The translations under genes and the position numbers were made by a program. The notes under the pieces were generated by a model. The model saw nothing but the letters and a program-made list of their open reading frames with translations. It was not told where the DNA came from and searched no databases. Source: JACKOB01 sp024234575 (GTDB lineage Bacteria > Pseudomonadota > Gammaproteobacteria > Pseudomonadales > Oleiphilaceae). From it: 64,000 nucleotides of DNA. Location of the stretch: assembly GCA_051208035.1 (NCBI GenBank), contig JBPJFZ010000015.1, positions 45,196 through 109,195 of the forward strand, in the 5' to 3' direction. Shown one piece after another: positions 53,244-62,822 of this stretch. Every line of letters starts with the position of its first letter. The first letter of the stretch is position 1.

Positions 53244-53747
53244 TTACTTCTGCGCGTCGTTACAGGCTTGCCAAATAATTGAAATATCGCCAAAAAAAAC
53301 AGAGAGAGCATTAAGATAGTATTCCGTATTCTCTGTTGTATCTGCTGATAAATGGTTGTTATCGTTTTGCTGACAGGCGTAACTCACCAATACTTTGCCT
53401 GGTGTAATCGCACATTTCACGAGTTTACATTCGCCTTCGTCATCCCTTGCGGTCTTTGTTTCAGCTTGACAGCCATGGATGAGCGGATCAAAAAGCAGCG
53501 TTACCCTTTTACACTTTGGGCAACTGACATAAACAGGCGGCACAAAAGTGATAGATGCCTGTTTTGTGCAAACGCCTCTCCACTCTTTTGACTGAGCGGC
53601 TTCTAACAGCAAGTCATCATTACCGCAGCGGCAACACAGAGACCTCGTGGTTCCCCCACTGTGTACAGGAAATGAACTATCTGCCGATTGTGTTTGAAAC
53701 TTAGAAAGAAATCTGGGCGCTTTAGAGGTCAAGATCGAAACCTCCAT
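53244..53747 (-). CDS. hypothetical protein with zinc-ribbon-like cysteine pairs
   Basis: About 167 residues, no signal peptide. Two CxxC-type pairs are visible (LCCRCGNDDLLL near 38-50 and SCPKCKRVTLL near 75-86), suggesting a small zinc ribbon; a later region includes CKLVKCA and SYACQQ. No family recognised. Its start overlaps the end of the upstream membrane protein gene on the same strand, so the two are translationally coupled. A TTG eight codons earlier is possible. Confidence 0.55.
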   Translation of the reverse strand: MEVSILTSKAPRFLSKFQTQSADSSFPVHSGGTTRSLCCRCGNDDLLLEAAQSKEWRGVCTKQASITFVPPVYVSCPKCKRVTLLFDPLIHGCQAETKTARDDEGECKLVKCAITPGKVLVSYACQQNDNNHLSADTTENTEYYLNALSVFFGDISIIWQACNDAQK

Positions 53748-54018
53748 CTTTGCTTTTAAAAATTTGGCCAATAAAACGCGGTATCCGTAACATTATTTCA
53801 ACTGGTAGCTCTATCACAAACTCTGCGATGTCTAAAAACCAATGCTCAGTTTCACGCTGGCCACGTTTTTTGCTCGGCCACATCAGGTAGGCGATAACAA
53901 AGCAAAACATAGCCCCTAGCAATAACCCCCAGCTGAAACTTTCGCTAATCAGGCTCACGGTGGCGAAAATGCCAACGATAAATATAAGTGTGCTTAAACA
54001 TTCTCTCAAAGCGATCAT
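53722..54018 (-). CDS. small membrane protein
   Basis: 98 residues with two transmembrane helices (TLIFIVGIFATVSLI; WGLLLGAMFCFVIAYLMW) and an amphipathic C-terminal helix (ELPVEIMLRIPRFIGQIF). The ATG at 54018 has AAGGAG upstream. Upstream partner of the zinc-ribbon-like gene, overlapping it by 26 bases. No family recognised. Confidence 0.6.
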   Translation of the reverse strand: MIALRECLSTLIFIVGIFATVSLISESFSWGLLLGAMFCFVIAYLMWPSKKRGQRETEHWFLDIAEFVIELPVEIMLRIPRFIGQIFKSKDGGFDLDL

Positions 54019-54167
54019 TGAGGGCTCCTTGCCATCGATAGTTGCTTGAAATACATTAAGGGTACTCGTGCTGGCCAAATTTACGTTAGTGGTCTCGGCC
54101 CGAAATGGTAACACTTTTGTCGCTTTAACGTGCCGCGTCACTCACACTATAGTTTGATAAGTAAATT

Positions 54168-54578
54168 ATGATTCGAGAACTTGTTCTTACGACTTTATTT
54201 CTATCTCAAGTAAGCAATGCGGACGACTGTATGGATACAGCCATGACGCAAAGAGATATCAATGTATGTGCCTATCAACATAGTCAGGCTGCAGAAGTTT
54301 TGCTGAATAAACTTGAGTCGGAAATACTCTCGGTTCTTGATGCAGAAGCTAAGAATAAATTCTTAACATCTCAAGATGCCTGGAAAATAGTCGTGTCGAA
54401 CGATTGTGATATTGAGTCCGGCTTCTTTGCTGGTGGCTCGATTGAACCAACAATCTATTCTTCATGCAAAGAGAAATATGCGAAGCAGCGAATCTTGCAA
54501 ATACGTTATTTTTTATGCCCCGAATGGTCCATGACAGGCGTTTGTGAGGCAGAGTCTCAATACGAAGTAAGCCTTTAA
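54168..54578 (+). CDS. LprI/DUF1311 family secreted protein
   Basis: 136 residues: a short signal peptide (IRELVLTTLFLSQVSNA) and a DUF1311-like domain with the cysteine pattern DDCMDTAMTQRDINVCAYQ...NDCDIESGFFAGGSIEPTIYSSCKEKYAKQR. Related proteins such as M. tuberculosis LprI inhibit lysozyme (established for LprI). Single gene. Confidence 0.75.
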   Translation: MIRELVLTTLFLSQVSNADDCMDTAMTQRDINVCAYQHSQAAEVLLNKLESEILSVLDAEAKNKFLTSQDAWKIVVSNDCDIESGFFAGGSIEPTIYSSCKEKYAKQRILQIRYFLCPEWSMTGVCEAESQYEVSL

Positions 54579-54779
54579 ACTAATCTCCACGAGTTTGGTC
54601 TGAAAAGGTTTCCAGATGCTGGCAAAAAGCAGGACGAACTGGTACTTTCTATTCGTACAGTTCACCTCTACCAGCCTTTTACGGTATTCTTTTTGCCAAT
54701 CTATCGGCCGGACATTATTCAATTCCATTCGATTATGATTAGATTTTTAATCATATGACTGTCGTTCTTTGAGGTAACA

Positions 54780-55622
54780 ATGAAACTGATCAAGGAGCCC
54801 TTGCTCCACTTTTTGATGATAGGCGCGGCCCTTTTTGCCTTATATGCCTGGGTTAACCCTGAGTCGTTAGGGGATGATACCCAGATTTTGGTTGATGCTG
54901 GCCGTATTAATCAGTTGCAAGAAAACTTTCATCGAACCTGGAACAGACCGCCAAACAGCAATGAACTGCAAGAATTAATCGATGGTTTTGTTATTGAAGA
55001 AATACTTTACCGTCAGGCTCTGGCGATGGGGTTAGATAAAGACGACAGCTTGATAAGGCGCAGGTTACGGCAAAAAATGGAGTTTATTACGGCAGATGCA
55101 GTTGCCTTGTATGAGGCATCTGATGATGAGCTGCAAACCTATTTAGATGAAAATCCCGAGAGTTTTACACGCGACGCTATCTACAGCTTCGAACAGATTT
55201 ACATAAGTACCGATAGGCCATCAGCAGAGTTGCAATCGGCTGTCGCGGAAATTGAAGAATCGTTACATAGCGGTGTAGACGTGCCGGGAGACACCAGTTT
55301 ATTACCACAAAGCTTTCAGCAAGTGGCAGCTTTCGAAGTTAATCGTACCTTTGGGAGTGGATTTACTCGTGCCTTAGATCAGGCTCCCATCAAGCAGTGG
55401 AGCAAGCCAGTAAGTTCAGATTATGGCATCCACTTTATTCGGTTGCAGGCGCGTCAGCCCGCACAACTGCCTGCATTGGCAGATGTGCGGGCGGCGGTCG
55501 AGAGAGAATGGCAGAATGCCAAAAACCAGGAAGTCAAAGCAGCGTTGCTGAATGATTTGAAATCCGGCTACCACATCGTTATCGAGAGTACGCCTCAGGC
55601 TCAACAAAAAGGGAATATCTAG
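54780..55622 (+). CDS. membrane-anchored parvulin-type peptidyl-prolyl isomerase
   Basis: 280 residues: an N-terminal membrane anchor (LLHFLMIGAALFALYAWV), a SurA-like chaperone helix region at about 40-125 (GFVIEEILYRQALAMGLDKDD), and a degenerate PpiC domain at about 130-245 (SFEQIYIST; FTRALDQAPIKQWSKPVSSDYGIHFIRLQ). It probably helps fold or deliver exported proteins in the periplasm. The hydrophilic isomerase core is short, so catalysis is uncertain. First gene of a trio with HupE/UreJ and DUF3604; SD GAGG precedes the ATG. Confidence 0.82.
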   Translation: MKLIKEPLLHFLMIGAALFALYAWVNPESLGDDTQILVDAGRINQLQENFHRTWNRPPNSNELQELIDGFVIEEILYRQALAMGLDKDDSLIRRRLRQKMEFITADAVALYEASDDELQTYLDENPESFTRDAIYSFEQIYISTDRPSAELQSAVAEIEESLHSGVDVPGDTSLLPQSFQQVAAFEVNRTFGSGFTRALDQAPIKQWSKPVSSDYGIHFIRLQARQPAQLPALADVRAAVEREWQNAKNQEVKAALLNDLKSGYHIVIESTPQAQQKGNI

Positions 55623-55624
55623 CC

Positions 55625-56632
55625 GTGTTTAAGTGCCGCGTAATATTTTTGTTATTTGCGATGTTGACCTTGGCATTAGGCTTCTCGAAAGCACATGCCG
55701 ATGATATCCGCCTAGCGTATTTACAGATAGCAGAGATAGAACCGGATATCTATCAGGTGTTATGGAAGGTGCCTGCTCGTGGTCAGAACGAGCGACTATC
55801 GCTTTCAGTGATGTTTGACGAGCAAGTAAAAACGTTACAGGAACCAGTCGCAGGGTTTATTGGAAACGCTCATTTACAGCGTTGGACGATGGCACGCACG
55901 GGCGGATTGACTGGCACAACCATTGGCTTTAATGGTATGGCGTCTGCCTCGATGGAGGTGCTTTTACAAATTGACACCCTTGATGGGGCAACGTTTATTC
56001 ACCGGGTAACACCGGACGCACCTACCTACATGGTTGCGGCACAACCGGGGTTGTTACAGGTAGTTGCCACTTATCTGGTGTTAGGTATTGAGCACATTCT
56101 TATTGGTATCGACCACTTGTTGTTTGTGCTGGTATTGCTAATGTTAGTGCGCAGCACCCGTAAACTTGTTTTAACGATCACGGCTTTCACTATCGCCCAT
56201 AGTATTACGCTCAGTCTTGCCGCACTGAATTTAATTCATGTTCCGGTGCCGCCGGTGGAAGCCTGCATTGCATTGAGTATTGTGTTTGTGGTGACTGAGG
56301 TGATTCATTCTAAGCGTGGGACACCCGGGTTAACAGAGCAGCGCCCCTGGCTGGTTGCATTTATCTTTGGCCTGCTGCATGGTTTGGGTTTTGCTGCCGC
56401 GCTGGGGGAAATCGGTTTACCGCAAACAGCGGTGCCAGCAGCTCTCTTATTCTTTAATATAGGGGTGGAAGTCGGCCAGTTACTGTTTGTCGGGATAGTG
56501 TTGAGTTTATGGTGGGCCCTTCGGCACTTGTCGATTACGGTGCCATTATGGGTACGAATGGCCCCGTCCTACGCCATAGGGTCTGTCGCTTCATTTTGGG
56601 TATTTGAAAGAGTTGCCGGTTTTTGGGGTTAG
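55625..56632 (+). CDS. HupE/UreJ family membrane protein
   Basis: 335 residues from a GTG start two bases after the isomerase stop. Signal peptide (VIFLLFAMLTLALGFSKAHA), a periplasmic beta-rich domain at about 25-135, then seven transmembrane helices in a HupE/UreJ-2 domain (GIEHILIGIDHLLFVLVLL; FTIAHSITLSLAAL; FIFGLLHGLGFAAALGEIGLP; FFNIGVEVGQLLFV). The conserved intramembrane histidines suggest metal (nickel or similar) or ion passage. Here it belongs with the DUF3604 gene rather than with urease or hydrogenase. Confidence 0.85.
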   Translation: MFKCRVIFLLFAMLTLALGFSKAHADDIRLAYLQIAEIEPDIYQVLWKVPARGQNERLSLSVMFDEQVKTLQEPVAGFIGNAHLQRWTMARTGGLTGTTIGFNGMASASMEVLLQIDTLDGATFIHRVTPDAPTYMVAAQPGLLQVVATYLVLGIEHILIGIDHLLFVLVLLMLVRSTRKLVLTITAFTIAHSITLSLAALNLIHVPVPPVEACIALSIVFVVTEVIHSKRGTPGLTEQRPWLVAFIFGLLHGLGFAAALGEIGLPQTAVPAALLFFNIGVEVGQLLFVGIVLSLWWALRHLSITVPLWVRMAPSYAIGSVASFWVFERVAGFWG

Positions 56633-56751
56633 CGGGTTGGAAATGCAATGAGAAGTAGAAAGCGTGAAGTTTTATGGAGGCTTTGGCAAACGCTTCCGTA
56701 TAAAAATTATAAAGATCTAATACAACAAATGGATCATAAACGGAGAAACTA

Positions 56752-58674
56752 ATGAATGCGTTAAAATTAGGCATCGCGATAAGCCTGGCAACAATGCTTG
56801 CGCCTGTATCTTACGCGCAAGATGCGGGTATCCTTGATAAAAAAACGGCCGAAAAGGTTCACGCTGGTAAAGCGTATTCTCCCTATGTTAATAGGAATTT
56901 CCCCACGAGACCTTTTTTTGGAGATACCCACTTGCACACTGGCTTTTCTATGGATGCTGGTGCGTTTGGGGCAAAGCTAACCCCTCGTGACGCGTATCGA
57001 TTCGCCCGTGGCGAACAAGTGATGGCGTCTTCTAACCAGCCTGCAAAATTGGGCCGCCCGTTAGACTTTCTGGTTGTAGCGGATCACTCTGATAATATGG
57101 GCTTTTTTCCGGACCTGTTCGCCGGTAAGCCCAATGTATTGGCAAGCCCAACCGGGAAAAAATGGTACGAAATGATTAAAAATGGTCAAGGGCCCGCAGC
57201 GGCGCTTGATATTATCGGTCAATTTTCTCAGGGCACGTTTCCTAAAGAGTTATTCTACGCACCAGGAACATCGGCCTATAAAAGTGCTTGGCAGGATACC
57301 ATTGCAGCCGCTGAGGAATATAATGAGCCAGGCCGTTTTACTGCCTTTATTGGTTATGAATGGACCTCCCTCGACAAAGGTAACAACCTCCACCGTAACG
57401 TGATTTTTCGTGACAATGGTGACAAGGCCAGCCAGGTTGAACCATTCACCATGTACCCACCTGCAGGCAGCAACAACCCTGTTGATTTGTGGAAGTGGAT
57501 GCAAGGCTACGAAGACAAAACCGGGGGCCGTGTACTCGCCATTGCTCACAATGGCAACCTAAGTAATGGTGCGATGTTTCCAGTTGATAAGGCATTTAAC
57601 AAAAACCTCGACAGTGATTACGTAAAACAGCGAGAGAAGTGGGAGCGTCTTTACGAAGTCGTTCAAACCAAAGGGGATGGTGAAACTCACCCTTATCTCA
57701 GCCCCAATGATGAATTTGCTGATTTCGAAACCTGGGATAAGGGCAACCTTGATGGCAGTGTCGCTAAAAAGCCTGACATGCTCGAAGGTGAATATGCCCG
57801 AAGTGGTTTGAAACTTGGTCTAAAGCTTGAAGAGAAGCTTGGTACAAACCCTTATAAATATGGCCTGGTCGGCAGCAGCGATGCTCACACTGGCTTGGCC
57901 GCACTGGAGGAGGAAAATTTCTTTGGCAAAACCACGCCACAAGAGCCAGGACCAGAGCGTATCAACGGCTTATTTATGGACAACAAGAAGACGGGCGTTA
58001 AAATTCTTGATTGGGAAGTAGGAGCGGCCGGTTACGCTGCTGTTTGGGCAGAGAAAAATACCCGTGAATCACTGTGGGATGCAATGGAGCGCAAAGAAAC
58101 CTACGCCACAACTGGCCCGCGCATGATCGTGCGTTTCTTTGGTGGGTGGGATTTTGTCGAAGCTGATGCAAATACGCGCAACCCGGCAGATGTAGGTTAT
58201 GTTAAAGGCGTACCCATGGGCGGAGATTTAAGCAATGCACCCAGTGGTAAAGCACCTAATTTTTTAGTCGCGGCGCTGCGTGACCCAATAGGGGCGAACC
58301 TGGATCGTATTCAAATTGTTAAAGGCTGGCTCGACAGCAATGGCAAACTACAGGAAAAAGTCTACGATGTCGCCTGGAGTGATCACCGCCAGCCTGACGC
58401 GCAGGGAAAAATCCCGGCAGTGGGCAGCACGGTTGATATAGCAAACGCGACCTGGACCAACACCATTGGCGCAACCGAACTGATTAAGGTGTGGAATGAC
58501 CCTGATTTTGATCCTAAGTTACGTGCCTTTTACTACGCTCGTGTCATAGAAATCCCGACGCCTCGCTGGACGGCCTATGATCAAAAGCGTTTTGGCATAA
58601 AAGCGCCGGAAGGTGTGAGGCTAACGCTTCAGGAACGAGCTTATACATCACCCATTTGGTATACCCCCAAATAG
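56752..58674 (+). CDS. DUF3604 family exported metallo-hydrolase-like protein
   Basis: 640 residues: a signal peptide (LGIAISLATMLAPVSYA), then a DUF3604 body with a PHP-like metal pattern: FGDTHLHTGFSMDAG (His60, His62), VVADHSDNMGFF near 103, AIAHNGNLSNG near 265 and GSSDAHTGLAALEE near 375. Such histidine/aspartate sets bind two or three metals, so a phosphoesterase-like or hydrolytic activity is likely, substrate unknown. SD GGAGA. Third gene of the PPIase-HupE-DUF3604 trio; a hairpin with a T-rich tail follows. Confidence 0.9.
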   Translation: MNALKLGIAISLATMLAPVSYAQDAGILDKKTAEKVHAGKAYSPYVNRNFPTRPFFGDTHLHTGFSMDAGAFGAKLTPRDAYRFARGEQVMASSNQPAKLGRPLDFLVVADHSDNMGFFPDLFAGKPNVLASPTGKKWYEMIKNGQGPAAALDIIGQFSQGTFPKELFYAPGTSAYKSAWQDTIAAAEEYNEPGRFTAFIGYEWTSLDKGNNLHRNVIFRDNGDKASQVEPFTMYPPAGSNNPVDLWKWMQGYEDKTGGRVLAIAHNGNLSNGAMFPVDKAFNKNLDSDYVKQREKWERLYEVVQTKGDGETHPYLSPNDEFADFETWDKGNLDGSVAKKPDMLEGEYARSGLKLGLKLEEKLGTNPYKYGLVGSSDAHTGLAALEEENFFGKTTPQEPGPERINGLFMDNKKTGVKILDWEVGAAGYAAVWAEKNTRESLWDAMERKETYATTGPRMIVRFFGGWDFVEADANTRNPADVGYVKGVPMGGDLSNAPSGKAPNFLVAALRDPIGANLDRIQIVKGWLDSNGKLQEKVYDVAWSDHRQPDAQGKIPAVGSTVDIANATWTNTIGATELIKVWNDPDFDPKLRAFYYARVIEIPTPRWTAYDQKRFGIKAPEGVRLTLQERAYTSPIWYTPK

Positions 58675-58688
58675 AAATCATTGTTTAA

Positions 58689-58738
58689 CCGCCCTGTGAA
58701 GTATGCTTTTTGAATAAACAGGGCGGATTGTTGTTTTC
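58689..58738 (+). terminator. terminator of the DUF3604 operon
   Basis: Stem CCGCCCTGT (58689-58697) / ACAGGGCGG (58718-58726), nine perfect pairs, 20-base loop, followed by ATTGTTGTTTT. Confidence 0.7.
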
Positions 58739-58917
58739 CGTTTTTTTAATAAAACCAATTCTTAGTATCGTGCGGGTTGATATCGCCTCGCCTACATTGA
58801 TGAAAATATAATCAATATGGTCTAGTCTTTATAAAACATATATCCCGCATCGATACCCTCGACAAGCGGGTGCTGCTCTGCCAAAACATCCTTTGTGAGA
58901 ATTAAATGGGAGACGCC

Positions 58918-61107
58918 ATGCGTTGGTTATTTACGAAGTGTCTTTCGTTTTGGCCAGTTAGATTATTGATATGGCTAGGTTTCACCAGTTATGCCTTCGC
59001 GCAAAGCACGGCGCTGGATTTAACACCCGAAGAAGCAGCCTACATCCAGAACCACGCTGAAATTACTGTCACTAACGAATTTGATTGGCCGCCCTTTGAC
59101 TTCACACTATCAGGGGAACCCGCAGGACTGGGTATCGACTTGATGGAGTTGCTCTCAGATCGGATTGGTGTTCGGTTTCGATATATTAATGGTTATACCT
59201 GGGATGAACTGGTGAAGATGTTCATGCAAGGGGAGATAGATGTCATTCATTCACTAAGCATCACACCGGATAGGGAGAAGGCGGCTAATTTTTCAGAACC
59301 CTATTACCATAGTAAAAACGTCATCATCACGCGCACTGACAACCTGGATATTCAAACATTAGCGGATTTAAGTGGCAAAATAATAGCGCTGCCCGCCGGC
59401 TGGTCGTCCATCGAATTTTTCAAACGCTATGACCCCAGTGTACATATCATAGAGGTGGCAAGTTCAAGAGAAGCGCTGGAATATGTTGATCAGGGTAAAG
59501 TGGTAGCCACGATTGAACAGGAAGGCATTGTAAAATATTTTATTAAGAAATTCGGGTTTCACGACCTAAAGCTCTCGAAGTGGATAGACAATGATGAAGT
59601 GCAAGCTACGTCGTCAATGCACTTTGCTGTATTAAAAACCAACCCTGTATTATTCAGCTTGCTTACCAAAGCTCACGCGACCATTACCGCTGCAGAAATC
59701 GAAACGCTTGAAGCAAAATGGTTGGGAAAAGAAGGTAGAGAAATTGGTCGTGAAGATGTTGGGTTAACACCGGAAGAGCGTGAATACCTCAAGGCGAAAG
59801 GACAGATTCGATATGCTCTTTCACCCAATCACCTCCCTTTTGAAGATATCAAAGGGGCGCAAGGGATAGGAATGATCACAGAACTGCTGGAGATATTCAG
59901 CGAACGACTCGGCATACCTTTTACGCTGGTAAAAAGTCGCGATAAAAATCATGCTGTTCAATTAGTGCTTCAGGGCGAGTCTGATATTGTGCCAATGTTA
60001 AGGGGGTCTGATGTTAAAAAGAAAGTGCTTGAATTTACCTCCGTGTATCTTGATGACAATATTGCCATTATCGCTAATGAAAACCTGCCATTTATCGCAG
60101 ATATGACCGACCTGGCGGGCAAAATGGTTGGCCTGTCTGATCGGTTGCTTTTCGACAAGGTATCAGTGAGTTATCCCGGACTAAATTTCAAACTGCTGGC
60201 AGAATCAACCGAAGATGCACTCATTCGCCTGTCATCAGGAAAAATTGACGCATTGTTGCTTAGCCTGCCGGAGGCCACCCACAATATTCGCCAACTAGGG
60301 TTAACCAATTTAAAAGTGGCCGCCAATACACCCTATAAAAGCAGCTATCGTATTGGCATCAGCAAGCAAGACCCACAGTTGCACTCAATCATGAGTAAAG
60401 TGGTGCGCTCTTTAACCACACAAGACATCGACAACGCCTATCAAAAATGGGTGGTGTTGAAGTTTCAGCATGAGTTGAACTATCGACAACTCTGGCTTTA
60501 TGGCGGAATTGCGCTGCTGGGTATTACTGTGGTGCTGTACTGGAATTTCAGATTACGCTCGTTAAACCGGCAGCTGGAAGCATCGCACCACAAGTTAGAG
60601 CAAACCAGCCGTGACCTGGAAATTCTATCTAGTACTGATGGCTTAACCGGATTATTTAACCGTCATCATTTCGAGCAAAAAATGCAACACGAAATGGAAC
60701 GTGCCAAGCGCTACCAATCCTGTCTGACGCTTCTGTTATTGGACATTGACCACTTCAAATCCATTAACGATACGCACGGCCACCAGGTTGGCGATCAGGT
60801 GCTTGTTTGTATTGCGGGTGCAATTAGGGAGCGCGTGCGTAAAACAGACATCGCGGCGCGTTGGGGGGGCGAAGAATTCGTTATCGTTTTACCTGAAACG
60901 GATCTCACGCATGCACAGAGTTTTGCCGAATCGCTGCGTCAGCACATCGCGAGCGTTACCTGCGAGGATGCCCGTGGCGTTACCGTTAGCATCGGTGTCG
61001 CAGCCTATCAACCAGACGAGATTCTGGATGCAATTTTCGGAAAGGCAGACCGAGCCCTGTACAAGGCCAAGGAATCTGGACGGAACCGGGTTGTTATAGA
61101 TAATTGA
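58918..61107 (+). CDS. diguanylate cyclase receptor with two solute-binding domains
   Basis: About 729 residues: a signal peptide or anchor, SBP_bac_3 domain 1 at about 30-275 (ITVTNEFDWPPFDFTLSGEP), SBP_bac_3 domain 2 at about 285-515 (IRYALSPNHLPFEDIKGAQ), one transmembrane helix near 525-545 (LWLYGGIALLGITVVLYW), a coiled coil, and GGDEF at about 570-725. The active loop is RWGGEEFVIV, with I-site RKTD five residues upstream, so it should make c-di-GMP under feedback control. It senses small solutes in the periplasm. ATG 58918 is preferred to the ATG four codons upstream because GGGAG lies five bases before it. Confidence 0.9.
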   Translation: MRWLFTKCLSFWPVRLLIWLGFTSYAFAQSTALDLTPEEAAYIQNHAEITVTNEFDWPPFDFTLSGEPAGLGIDLMELLSDRIGVRFRYINGYTWDELVKMFMQGEIDVIHSLSITPDREKAANFSEPYYHSKNVIITRTDNLDIQTLADLSGKIIALPAGWSSIEFFKRYDPSVHIIEVASSREALEYVDQGKVVATIEQEGIVKYFIKKFGFHDLKLSKWIDNDEVQATSSMHFAVLKTNPVLFSLLTKAHATITAAEIETLEAKWLGKEGREIGREDVGLTPEEREYLKAKGQIRYALSPNHLPFEDIKGAQGIGMITELLEIFSERLGIPFTLVKSRDKNHAVQLVLQGESDIVPMLRGSDVKKKVLEFTSVYLDDNIAIIANENLPFIADMTDLAGKMVGLSDRLLFDKVSVSYPGLNFKLLAESTEDALIRLSSGKIDALLLSLPEATHNIRQLGLTNLKVAANTPYKSSYRIGISKQDPQLHSIMSKVVRSLTTQDIDNAYQKWVVLKFQHELNYRQLWLYGGIALLGITVVLYWNFRLRSLNRQLEASHHKLEQTSRDLEILSSTDGLTGLFNRHHFEQKMQHEMERAKRYQSCLTLLLLDIDHFKSINDTHGHQVGDQVLVCIAGAIRERVRKTDIAARWGGEEFVIVLPETDLTHAQSFAESLRQHIASVTCEDARGVTVSIGVAAYQPDEILDAIFGKADRALYKAKESGRNRVVIDN

Positions 61108-61208
61108 GAGAGTGACCTGATCTGGGATAGACTGCCATTAAGTCGTTGGTGGTGTGGACTTATTTTGATCTCAGTAATTCACTGAGACGTAAAAACAAGG
61201 AGTGTTGT

Positions 61209-62186
61209 ATGAGTGAAATAGCGATATTTGAAGGTGCCAGTGGGGAAATACAGGTTCAGCTAGGGCAAGAAACGGTCTGGCTTAGCCTGGATCAAATGAC
61301 GCAGTTATTTGGTCGTGATAAATCTACAATTTCGAGGCACGTAAGTAATGTTTTTAAGGAAGGAGAGCTTGATCGGAAATCAGTTGTTGCAAAAAATGCA
61401 ACAACTGCGACAGATGGGAAAACCTATCAAGTAGATCATTTTAACCTGGATGTTATTATTTCAGTTGGCTATCGCGTTAAATCACAACAAGGTACGCGAT
61501 TTCGCCAATGGGCAACCAAGCTTATCAATCAACATTTAACCCAAGGCTACACACTTAACCAACAGCGTTTTGAGCAAAATGCTCAAGAGCTGGAAGCGGC
61601 CTTAATTCTCATCCGCAAAGCCGCCGCCAGCCCGGATTTAATTGTCGATACCGGCCGGGGTTTAGTTGAAATCGTCAGCCGCTATACCCAAACATTTTTA
61701 TGGCTACAACGCTATGACGAAGGTTTGTTGAATGAACCACAAGGCCAACCGGGCGGAACTTTACCCAGCCTGCAGCAGGCCCGTGAAGCACTGGCACACT
61801 TAAAGTATAATTTGATGGAAAAAGGCGAAGCCACCGAGCTGTTTGCCAAGCCACGAGGTGATGGCCTTGAAGCGTTATTAGGCAATCTCGATCAAAGCGT
61901 ATTTGGCGAAGCGGCTTACCCCAGCATACAAAGCAAAGCCGCCCATCTCTTATACTTTGTCGTAAAAAACCACCCCTTCACTGATGGTAATAAACGCAGT
62001 GGCGCGTTTTTGTTTGTCGATTTCTTACATCGAAATAATCACCTTATCAATAAACAAGGTCAGGCGATTATTAATGATACCGGCCTTGCCGCGCTCACCT
62101 TACTGGTTGCCGAATCGAACCCTAAACAAAAAGAAACCTTAATTCGTCTGATCATGAATATGCTTACGCCAGAAGAAAATAAGTAG
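61209..62186 (+). CDS. RhuM/Fic family protein
   Basis: 325 residues. N-terminal RhuM-type DNA-binding-like region (ETVWLSLDQMTQLFGRDKSTISRHV...FKEGELDRKSVVAKNATTA...VDHFNLDVIISVGYRV), then a C-terminal Fic domain with HPFTDGNKRSGAFLF near 263-277. The NK in place of NG is as in Doc-type kinases rather than AMP-transferring Fic proteins (family knowledge). It may be a solitary toxin-like effector with its own DNA-binding or regulatory half. AAGGAG precedes ATG 61209; upstream codons are not used. First gene of the accessory patch. Confidence 0.88.
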   Translation: MSEIAIFEGASGEIQVQLGQETVWLSLDQMTQLFGRDKSTISRHVSNVFKEGELDRKSVVAKNATTATDGKTYQVDHFNLDVIISVGYRVKSQQGTRFRQWATKLINQHLTQGYTLNQQRFEQNAQELEAALILIRKAAASPDLIVDTGRGLVEIVSRYTQTFLWLQRYDEGLLNEPQGQPGGTLPSLQQAREALAHLKYNLMEKGEATELFAKPRGDGLEALLGNLDQSVFGEAAYPSIQSKAAHLLYFVVKNHPFTDGNKRSGAFLFVDFLHRNNHLINKQGQAIINDTGLAALTLLVAESNPKQKETLIRLIMNMLTPEENK

Positions 62187-62268
62187 ATCTGTTAGCATCG
62201 GCGGCAATGCATCGGTGGCAATTGTGCCCACAATCACCCAAGTGTACCAAATCCTATACAGCGCCTTG

Positions 62269-62562
62269 TTATGTGCGCTTTTGCCAGTAATTTGGTTTAC
62301 GCCTATTGTGCATTATTGCAACAATATATATTTGATTACGATGCTCTTTATAAATTACCGAAAAAGGAAATCTTGATAATAGATATCTTTTAAACCCTGC
62401 TTGGAAATTAGGCCATGTATCTGGATATTCTGAGATTACTTCATATGAACTTTCTAGCTCTAGCAGGAAGTCCTCGCCCAAACCAACGGCTTGCTCTTCA
62501 TACCACTGGTAAGATGCTTTGATTTCCTCTTTCACATCCGGGTGAAAAATGAGGTTTTTCAA
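62269..62562 (-). CDS. ParE/RelE-family toxin
   Basis: 97 residues: FHPDVKEEIKASYQWYEEQAVGLGEDFLLELE, then FKRYLLSRFPFSVIYKEHRNQIYIVAIMHNRRKPNYW, the ParE/RelE barrel with its terminal HNRRKPxYW. It begins with TTG directly against the antitoxin stop, using an AGGAG in the antitoxin end, so it is translationally coupled. Gyrase (ParE) or ribosome (RelE) as target cannot be told apart here. Confidence 0.9.
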   Translation of the reverse strand: MKNLIFHPDVKEEIKASYQWYEEQAVGLGEDFLLELESSYEVISEYPDTWPNFQAGFKRYLLSRFPFSVIYKEHRNQIYIVAIMHNRRKPNYWQKRT

Positions 62563-62781
62563 TTACTCTCCTCTTATATCCTTTTTTAACTCCCCCCAAG
62601 ATACACCTTGAATCTCACCTGTTTCTAACTGGTTAAAACGTTGTTCAGCTAATTTACCCCAAGCTTCCTCAACATGTTCATCTTGAATCGTATCTAGGGA
62701 CGAAATCAAACAATGAGCCAACATAGCTCTTTCACTACTGTTTAAATGTTTCGTACTTTCAAGTACTTGCTTAATACTCAT
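62563..62781 (-). CDS. addiction-module antitoxin
   Basis: 72 residues of the 'addiction module protein' type (TIGR02574-like): VLESTKHLNSSERAMLAHCLISSLD and HVEEAWGKLAEQRFNQLETGEIQGVSWGELKK. First gene of the toxin-antitoxin pair, with no gap before the toxin. Probably represses its own promoter, near 62800. Confidence 0.88.
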   Translation of the reverse strand: MSIKQVLESTKHLNSSERAMLAHCLISSLDTIQDEHVEEAWGKLAEQRFNQLETGEIQGVSWGELKKDIRGE

Positions 62782-62822
62782 AATACAATTCCGTTTAATT
62801 TTTTATACTGAATAATAGTATC

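Noticed and set aside
54513..54728. 71-residue minus-strand frame behind the LprI-like gene
   Set aside because: It has no SD and overlaps the LprI-like gene; the sequence could be an IS remnant but I recognise nothing.
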